From NCBI GenBank assembly GCA_018985235.1, contig JADGIG010000255.1, forward strand, positions 1 to 11,653: 11,653 bases of DNA, given 5' to 3'. This DNA is from Sanchytrium tribonematis. Lineage: Eukaryota > Sanchytriomycota > Sanchytriomycetes > Sanchytriales > Sanchytriaceae. The notes under the pieces are model-generated. The model ran no database searches. It saw nothing but the letters and a program-made list of their open reading frames with translations, and was not told where the DNA came from. How positions within the stretch are numbered: position 1 is the first letter of the stretch; each line of letters starts with the position of its first letter. This document shows positions 6,508 to 11,653 of this stretch, one piece after another. Made by a program: the position numbers and the translations under genes.

Positions 6508-8653
6508 TAAATAAATGAGATTTACGCTGTAACTCAAAATCATTAGAAGTTGAAGAAATCACTTGTTTCAAAAAAGAATCTGACGCATTTACACAAATTC
6601 CCAAATCTGTCCTGTTTAAAATTGGATTCTTGGTGATATCACAGTACTTTAAAGTATTTGGTGCTGCAATATATACGTTTGAGATTAAATTATTGTATAA
6701 ATACAAGTATTTGTCAGAACTTAATTCCAAAAATGCAATTTCACCACTAATCTGGTTAGAATCCACCTGGTCGGGCATTCCCAATAACAATTGCAACATA
6801 TTGGGTGGTAGTATAGGTAAGACGGCATTGATTTTGTTGCTTTGTAAATATAATCTGACTAAACTAGACGGAAATGGACCAGTCATATTTGTAAATTGAT
6901 TAAATGACAAATCTAAAACTTCCACACCCTCTGGAATCAATGGAATCGTGCCACTCAATAAATTATTATTTAGATAAACGTGAGTAAGGACGCCAAAACC
7001 GGGTAATTCGCCACTCAATACATTATTTTGTACATAAAAATAGTCAGCTTTTGGTGGGATATATTTTAAACTATCAAATTGATTGTAATCAACGCTATAG
7101 CAAGAAGCATTTGGCGCCTCTGGTAATGTTCCATTGAATTGGTTTCCATCTAATACGATCGTATCTGCGTTTTCAAATTTCTCTTTGATTGGACCACTAA
7201 ATTGATTGTAAAAAACCACTAGATAGAACAATTTTGAAAAGTCCGGGAGTGCACCAATGATTCTATTATATGCAAGTCCAAGAATAACTAAATTGGGCGG
7301 GGTTTGGCCAGTAATTTTCACAAAGTTATTATCAACCAAAGAAACAACAGTGATACCTTTTGGCAATAAATCCAGATTTAATGTAATTAAAGGACCAAAT
7401 TGATTCAAATAATCCCAATCAATGCGATCAACAATCCCTTGTTTACAATTAACATTTGTCATTAGACAACAATCTTGATTCAATAATTGATAGTAATTTG
7501 GCAGTGTGACATCCAGCTGCATTGATTTTGCAAATATAGCAAGTTGTTCACACCCATATTCCCTATTTGGAGATAAATTTGACTGGCAATTAATTGGTAA
7601 AACCGAGAAATTTGAAATTGGATTATTTTCAAAATTGCAAAAATTACCAGAACCACCAACTAAACATGCAGAACCAATTATATTTACACTTGAAATATTA
7701 TTGTAAGTCGCATTCAACGCGCAATTGCTACTATAAATGCTAATTTCACCATAAAAATGATTATTTGAAATGTCCAAATTTTGAACACTTTCAGCGGACA
7801 ACCAATTGGACATATTGCCCGTCAAACTGTTGTGACTGATAGTCAATTCTAATATATTGGTGACATCAGGTTCAAATAACCCACTTAGTTTGTTGTGGTC
7901 TAAATGCAAAAAATTTAAATTGGGCACCAAATATGGAATCATTCCAGTCAGTAAATTATGGCTAGCAGAGAAATATGTTAGACTACCAGGGAAGTTTGTA
8001 ATATTACCACTCAACAGATTGTAGTCCAATCGGATGGATTCTGCATTTGGAATCACTCCAATTGGCCCATAAAATTGATTATGCGCAAATGACCCCCTGA
8101 TGAATGTTGCTGGTAATTTATTAGTCAATGTACCATTCAATTGATTCATTTGACAGTATAATTCAGTGGTAGTATTCATCCTTGGTAAACCTCCGATAAA
8201 TTTGTTATTTGAAACATCAATAAATGTTCCATAAAAATCAAAATCCAAATACCCGCTCAATTGATTCCTAGAAATAGCCAAATAATTTAAACTAGATGGA
8301 ATAGTGGTATTAAGACTACCAGTTAATCTGTTACCGGTAATATCAAAAAACGACAAAGGTAATTTGAAGTTCAAATGTCCCGTCAAATCATTATAACTCA
8401 GAATCAAACCAAGCAATTTAGATGGAATGACTAAATCTGTCACATCACCATTTAATCCTATCCGACTCCAATTAATATCCAAAACGTTTTCATTTGAACA
8501 CGAAATATAGGTGATTTCCCAGCTTAAACAACAATCTATTTTGATATTCGCGTACAAATGTGGTGCTGAACGATCTAGACCTAATTTTTGGGCCATTTGG
8601 ATGACGATTTGACAATCTGAAATGACTCCGAAAATATAATAGAATAGAATCAT
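6467..8653 (-). CDS. LRR receptor-like protein copy D with two tandem cap-LRR-cap modules
   Basis: A 728-residue frame from ATG 8653. I chose this start because a signal peptide begins there (MILFYYIFGVISDC); the open frame has another ATG 26 codons earlier (8731). Numbering from 8653, module 1 has C14, C41, C42 and C52 (DCCLSWEITYISC, resembling the plant RLP N-cap), about 13 LRRs, and a C-cap with C339 and C356. Module 2 repeats the layout: C368, C395, C396, C403 (QDCCLMTNVNC), about 11 LRRs, and a C-cap with C671 and C687 (CDITKNP...C). After residue 690 the frame loses family resemblance and stops at 6467, while stalk and membrane helix continue in another frame. It is the most diverged member and points the opposite way to A-C. 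The doubled ectodomain is seen directly; a duplication or fusion origin is inferred. Confidence 0.85.
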   Translation of the reverse strand: MILFYYIFGVISDCQIVIQMAQKLGLDRSAPHLYANIKIDCCLSWEITYISCSNENVLDINWSRIGLNGDVTDLVIPSKLLGLILSYNDLTGHLNFKLPLSFFDITGNRLTGSLNTTIPSSLNYLAISRNQLSGYLDFDFYGTFIDVSNNKFIGGLPRMNTTTELYCQMNQLNGTLTNKLPATFIRGSFAHNQFYGPIGVIPNAESIRLDYNLLSGNITNFPGSLTYFSASHNLLTGMIPYLVPNLNFLHLDHNKLSGLFEPDVTNILELTISHNSLTGNMSNWLSAESVQNLDISNNHFYGEISIYSSNCALNATYNNISSVNIIGSACLVGGSGNFCNFENNPISNFSVLPINCQSNLSPNREYGCEQLAIFAKSMQLDVTLPNYYQLLNQDCCLMTNVNCKQGIVDRIDWDYLNQFGPLITLNLDLLPKGITVVSLVDNNFVKITGQTPPNLVILGLAYNRIIGALPDFSKLFYLVVFYNQFSGPIKEKFENADTIVLDGNQFNGTLPEAPNASCYSVDYNQFDSLKYIPPKADYFYVQNNVLSGELPGFGVLTHVYLNNNLLSGTIPLIPEGVEVLDLSFNQFTNMTGPFPSSLVRLYLQSNKINAVLPILPPNMLQLLLGMPDQVDSNQISGEIAFLELSSDKYLYLYNNLISNVYIAAPNTLKYCDITKNPILNRTDLGICVNASDSFLKQVISSTSNDFELQRKSHLFRVYFNQKSIFKGH

Positions 8654-8772
8654 TTTTCTAGAATCAAGCCACGTTGTTTCAAAACTTTTGAGATTTATAA
8701 TATCTAAAATTTTTGACAGGATATCTTGCATCTATTGTGAATTACAAAAATGAGTAGCATTGCTATTTACCC
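8654..8772. promoter_or_regulatory. Upstream region of LRR copy D
   Basis: This is the 5' flank of the copy D start. It is short before it reaches the orphan LRR tail at 8773, so the promoter of D must overlap or lie beyond that relic. No specific promoter element is recognised. Confidence 0.3.
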
Positions 8773-8821
8773 TGATGAAAAAGAGAGTAGCGAGTAGCAA
8801 ATTTGATACTTGGAAATAAAT
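8773..8821 (+). pseudogene. Orphan 3' end of a copy C-type LRR gene
   Basis: Forty-seven of 49 bases match 6133-6181 of copy C, including the tail codons (KVASSKFDTWK in C, with a Lys to Arg change here), the stop and the embedded AATAAA. The offset is exactly 2640 bp. No membrane helix or repeats precede it; similarity fades upstream of about 8765. It is a relic of a further LRR copy, or a duplicated flank from a rearrangement that placed copy D between two copies of this tail. Confidence 0.8.
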
Positions 8822-8831
8822 TGTTTTGCAG

Positions 8832-9252
8832 CAAGCATATTTGAAATGTATGACACAAGGTGATTCCGACTGCACAACAGCAGAAAGACAAACTCAATTG
8901 AATCATAAAGAACTGCAAGAATTCAAAGAGAGAACACTTAACAATCAATTAAATCAACTTATTCAACAAATCAAAGAACCAAAAGCAAACCAATTTGACT
9001 AAAAAGGCAAACCCAAGGCACTTAACACGCGTATTTATCGCAAAATTCTACCCCTACGACGACAATGACAAGTTGTTAGAGAGTACTGATCAATTTAGAG
9101 ACGCTATGCTGTTAATTTGCAACTATTACATTGATATTGAAAATGACAAAACTCAAAAGAGAATTAAAGCGCAACAGAAAGAGAGCAAAGATCAGGTGGG
9201 GGATCAGCTGTCCAACTCATACCAGCGAGTCTATAAATTATTACAACTCTAA
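8832..9252 (+). pseudogene. Unrecognised Gln/Lys-rich ORF pair joined by a frame change
   Basis: Two overlapping open frames. The first runs from just after a TTTTGCAG acceptor-like site (8831) to TAA 9000-9002. It holds an ATG at 8850, a C-x7-C pair and a Gln-rich, probably helical stretch (NNQLNQLIQQIKE). The second is open from about 8995 to TAA 9250-9252, with RVFIAKFYPYDD and a charged, helix-prone C-terminal half; it has no ATG near its beginning. The two read as one protein split by a one-base frame change in the CAATTTGACTAAAAAGG stretch. I do not recognise a family. This could be an exon of a spliced gene or decayed mobile-element coding sequence. Chance alone is unlikely to give such open frames at this A+T content, but confidence in a working gene is low. 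Confidence 0.35.
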
Positions 9253-9253
9253 A

Positions 9254-9384
9254 ATTTTAGTCATTTTACTTTCCCCCTTTATATTTTGTACTTTTTGAGA
9301 GCTTTTTGGCAAAATTTTGATCAAGCATCGCACACATTTTTTAGCAAAAAGTAAAACAAATAGAGGGAAGGGACTGACTAAAAA
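9254..9384. repeat. Long imperfect inverted repeat
   Basis: The left arm (about 9254-9299) begins TTTTAGTCATTTTACTTTCC and holds GTACTTTTTG further in. The reverse complement of the right arm (about 9344-9384) begins TTTTTAGTCAGTCCCTTCCC and holds TTTTACTTTTTGC at the matching place. The roughly 45-nt spacer has no ORF. The structure fills the gap between two open frames (9252 and 9416), like a hairpin terminator, a MITE-type element or paired regulatory sites. Confidence 0.55.
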
Positions 9385-9415
9385 GTGATCCTTTACAATG
9401 AAATAAATAATTTTT

Positions 9416-9655
9416 ATGACAACCCGCATCAATTCTGCTTCACTCGACGATGTCACAAAAGATATTGTGTTTCCCTTAGCGCCCCTACCTGCATTTCTTC
9501 CAGTCAAGCGACCATATAGTGAGGAAGAGAAAGAAAATCAACCCAAAGTTACTCCCAAAACTAAGAAATCCAAAAAACAGGACAAACCAAGAAAATCTGG
9601 GACCCAGATGAAGAGCGACTTCTCTCTACATCCGTTTGCTACTGAAGGTGGTTAA
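9416..9655 (+). CDS. Small basic hypothetical protein, possibly nuclear
   Basis: Starts with a true ATG and gives 79 residues. Seen: a Pro-rich hydrophobic stretch (FPLAPLPAFLPVKRP), an acidic run (SEEEKEN) and a Lys-rich run (KTKKSKKQDKPRK) that would fit a nuclear localisation signal. No domain is recognised. After the TAA the same frame stays open for 45 further codons (9656-9790: LKKAKSHSDKVKFENYLVQ...), so this may be the N-terminal part of a longer protein cut by a premature stop, with a Gln codon (CAA) the simplest ancestor of the TAA. Confidence 0.4.
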   Translation: MTTRINSASLDDVTKDIVFPLAPLPAFLPVKRPYSEEEKENQPKVTPKTKKSKKQDKPRKSGTQMKSDFSLHPFATEGG

Positions 9656-10131
9656 TTGAAGAAAGCAAAAAGTCATTCTGACAAGGTCAAATTTGAAAAT
9701 TATCTTGTTCAAAAATTCAAATGCAGCAAATTTGAGCAAGTTAAGGGTAAAATTCGCCTTATTTACAACAAATACAAGGCAGAACGTGTTTAAAAGTCTG
9801 GATTAATGAAAGATCTGATTGGGAATTATTTGAATTGTGTGCGGAGGTATTTGAAGAAAACGTTATTTGGAAACCAAGTTTGCTTTTGATGGAGGTAAAT
9901 TGAACCATTTGGCAGATGATGGAATGACACAAGTTCAAAAGGCAAAGATATATTAATTTAGATGTCCAATCAATTGCCAGATGGAGACTTGCACGTCTTT
10001 GGAAGAAGCACTTGATGAAAACAAAACCCCAAATCGTACGTAAAATGGAAATGAATAATTTTCGAACATTCACTTTCATTTTGGGTCACCGATTCATTGA
10101 ATTAACATCATAAAATCTATTTCTCCCATTC
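9656..10131 (+). other. Broken coding-like stretch with possible 97-nt intron
   Basis: No intact gene. Open pieces hand over between frames: 9656-9790 (same frame as the preceding ORF), 9784-9900 (KVWINERSDWELFELCAEVF) and 9855-10039 (FAFDGGKLNHLADDGMTQVQ, with one TAA at 9954-9956). A GT at 10040 and an AG at 10135-10136 (after TTCTCCCATTCTTG, with a branch-like TTAAC about 30 nt upstream) give a phase-compatible 97-nt intron that would join ...KTPNR to SFKDYFEKS in the next open frame. The product is unrecognised. An antisense ORF over 9759-10079 is taken as a shadow. Confidence 0.3.
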
Positions 10132-10983
10132 TTGAGATCTTTTAAGGATTACTTTGAAAAGTCAATTTTGTATAAAAAAGATGCGTATTATCTACTGTTA
10201 CACAATAATAAACAATTCAAGGAGTTAGAGGTTAAGAGTATTGTTCAATTCATTATTGATACTGGTGCAGTATATCGTGTGAAATTATGTAAGGATTACT
10301 TCAGTAAAATGTCCAAATTTTACGGACAATCATACAAAAGAAGTTGCAAATTATCTGAATTGGAATTTCACTGTATTTTAAATGCATGGACAAAGCAGAT
10401 TGATAATGTCGTGAATGATGCAACTAAAAAATTGAAGACAGAAAATATGTTTTACACAGACATAGACGCTGGAAATGAAATCATGAATGACATTGATGTA
10501 CCTAAACCAAAATCAAAGCAAATAGATGATGTGTCAATGTTTGAATTAAAAGAAGAGGAAGCAATAGATCAAAAGTAATTGGCAAACCAAGCAAATGAAA
10601 AACTGGCCAATCAAAATGATTTGCAAAAATCTACTTCAAAGATGGACCAAATCAAATTGGTTATCGATGGACAAGTGACTTTCAAGAAATGGGATGAGAA
10701 CTTAACAATTGCAGACAATGTCAATTCAATTGAAATGCCAGTACAAACAGTAATTTGCAATTTGAAGCATATGAAAGATTATGAAACAATAGTACCAAAG
10801 AGTTGCACTGTGTTTATCTGTTGTCAATGGAGACTGGACCATGAGATTGATGTGAAGAAAAAGAAAAAGAATTACAACCTGGCTGTTTCATCCCATACAA
10901 TGGTTGACACTATCTTGCCATGGAGTGTATTGAATAGATTGGATCATTATCATTCCAGTGATTATTTCTTGATCTTCCTCTAA
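10114..10983 (+). pseudogene. Unrecognised ORF split by one in-frame TAA
   Basis: A single frame of about 290 codons interrupted only by TAA 10576-10578. There is no ATG near its beginning; the first open codons follow a stop at 10111-10113, so it either starts at a splice acceptor (about 10136) or is decayed. The first part has aromatic and Lys-rich segments (FKDYFEKSILYKKDAYYLLL), a central region with three Cys, and an acidic end (FELKEEEAIDQK). The second part begins LANQANEKLANQND and ends with a hydrophobic run (DYFLIFL). The residue pattern on both sides of the TAA looks continuous, and CAA (Gln) is its simplest ancestor. No family is recognised. It could be the C-terminal exon of the gene whose fragments lie upstream. 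Confidence 0.4.
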
Positions 10984-11257
10984 CATGTAGAATTAGTTTT
11001 GAAATTGCGAAGCATATTTTATTTAAAAATATAGCCACATGCCTCTAAAAATACTTCTGATCTGATCAGAAATGAGTTTTAAATTTGGGACTAAATATAT
11101 ATTTATATTTTTAAATATCTCAAATCCCCCACTATACCTAAAATCCCTTGAATTGCCACTTTTTGTGATTTAATAGAACCTGGTCGATTCATAAAAAAGA
11201 CTATAGCAAATCTCTTTAATAAATCAGCAATGACAAGTTTCAAATCTGTGATTTCTT
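10984..11257. other. Non-coding AT-rich spacer with a perfect palindrome
   Basis: No ORF is supportable. It contains a perfect inverted repeat TTCTGATC-T-GATCAGAA (11055-11071) and an A/T-only run around 11093-11116. It separates the convergent ends of the split plus-strand ORF and the minus-strand RNase H frame, so it probably holds both 3' ends. Confidence 0.5.
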
Positions 11258-11653
11258 TTAAAGTAATTGCTCTTTCACACAAACGTTTACAGAATGGGCT
11301 AAATTTTCAATTTGAACATCACTAAGGTTGTTAATAGAGGGGATGTCAAACAAAGCTGCAAGATTTATCTTTTGTACTTTAAATAAATAGAAGTCATTTA
11401 ACATCATTTCTAAGGGACTTAGCATAATTCGATTGTCCAAATGTGATTTTTTACACTCAATACGGCTGAACTGAACATGATAATCTGCTAGTTCGTTAAA
11501 CATATTATGAGAATGGGCTTTAGTTTTATGAATTTCAAAGTACGTTAATTCATCTCTTACCATTGAGAGTATATAGCTGCGGCATAGACACTTCGAATAA
11601 CGCGCCTCACACCGAACTGTCGCAGTTAGAGAACTAGTGTTCGATTCTCGCAT
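11258..11653 (-). CDS. RNase H-like domain, C-terminal part (probable retroelement, 5' partial)
   Basis: The frame runs off the right edge, and its ATG at 11653 is only the edge codon. The recognisable part is LTYFEIHKTKAHS followed by FNELADYHV. This is the last strand and active-site end of RNase H domains (K-x-K-[AG]-H-[AS] ... NE-x-AD), with the conserved His and final Asp present. About 65 residues follow with no clear domain before the TAA. The first 27 codons (about 11573-11653) lack the D...E...D residues expected upstream in an intact RNase H and lie in a GC-richer block, so the domain may be truncated or joined to other DNA there. Retroelements of fungi (LINE-type or LTR-type) often end in such a domain; a cellular RNase H1 is the alternative. 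Confidence 0.55.
   Translation of the reverse strand: MRESNTSSLTATVRCEARYSKCLCRSYILSMVRDELTYFEIHKTKAHSHNMFNELADYHVQFSRIECKKSHLDNRIMLSPLEMMLNDFYLFKVQKINLAALFDIPSINNLSDVQIENLAHSVNVCVKEQLL

Noticed and set aside
1-8821. BspA-type (Treponema/Trichomonas) LRR family
   Set aside because: Repeats lack the IGxxAFxxC core of that family and have an LxGxxP-like core with plant-type N-caps.
8763-8948. Minus-strand 61-codon Cys-rich ORF
   Set aside because: Antisense to the orphan LRR tail and the following plus-strand ORF; the orphan tail explains its first part.
9759-10079. Minus-strand 106-codon ORF
   Set aside because: Overlaps several plus-strand coding-like pieces and shows no domain; kept as a low-priority alternative only.
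9416-10983. Alternative genetic code with TAA as glutamine
   Set aside because: Copies A, C and the oxygenase end sensibly at TAA with no coding continuation, so TAA is a stop in this genome.
1-11653. CRISPR array, prokaryotic operon or rRNA
   Set aside because: No regularly spaced direct repeats, no ribosome-binding-site pattern and no recognisable rRNA; gene structure is eukaryotic.

Overview
The window is AT-rich (about one third G+C by eye) and eukaryotic. The evidence is secreted and membrane-anchored leucine-rich-repeat (LRR) proteins with serine/threonine-rich stalks, AATAAA signals at gene ends, at least one good short GT-AG intron candidate, and a 2-oxoglutarate oxygenase of the asaB/CmcJ-like family, which is mainly fungal. 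An early-diverging (zoosporic) fungus is my best guess, but nothing here fixes the taxon.

Left and centre (1-8821): a cluster of plant-receptor-like-protein (RLP)-type LRR genes. The shared architecture is a signal peptide, an N-terminal cap with a C...CC...C cysteine pattern, 20-21-residue LRRs, a two-cysteine C-terminal cap, a Ser/Thr/Asn-rich stalk, one membrane helix and a short basic tail without kinase. Copy A (3-998, +) enters from outside the window and has lost about ten repeats. Copy B (1080-2996, +) has all parts but at least two frame breaks. Copy C (4236-6179, +) is the only intact member, with 647 residues and about 17 repeats. Copy D (8653-6208, -) is a diverged relative with two complete cap-LRR-cap modules in series; its stalk and membrane helix lie in another frame. 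An orphan 49-bp piece of a copy-C-type 3' end lies at 8773-8821. Blocks of exact identity are shared pairwise among A, B and C in different combinations, so the family looks mosaic.

Between B and C, on the minus strand, is one 2OG-Fe(II) oxygenase gene (3009-3791). It converges on B with only 12 bp between stop codons and diverges from C across a 444-bp shared upstream region. A candidate 63-nt intron lies in its 5' leader.

Right part (8822-11653): a chain of plus-strand open segments with in-frame TAA codons, frame changes and a possible intron. None is recognisable. They read as a decayed gene or mobile element. A long imperfect inverted repeat (9254-9384) lies inside the chain. At the edge, on the minus strand, an open frame carries the C-terminal signature of an RNase H domain, probably from a retroelement, beside a short GC-richer block with a tRNA-type B box.

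The likely theme is a family of surface recognition or adhesion proteins that diversifies by repeat contraction, frame loss and exchange between neighbours, next to repeat-derived DNA. This biological role is inferred from architecture alone.
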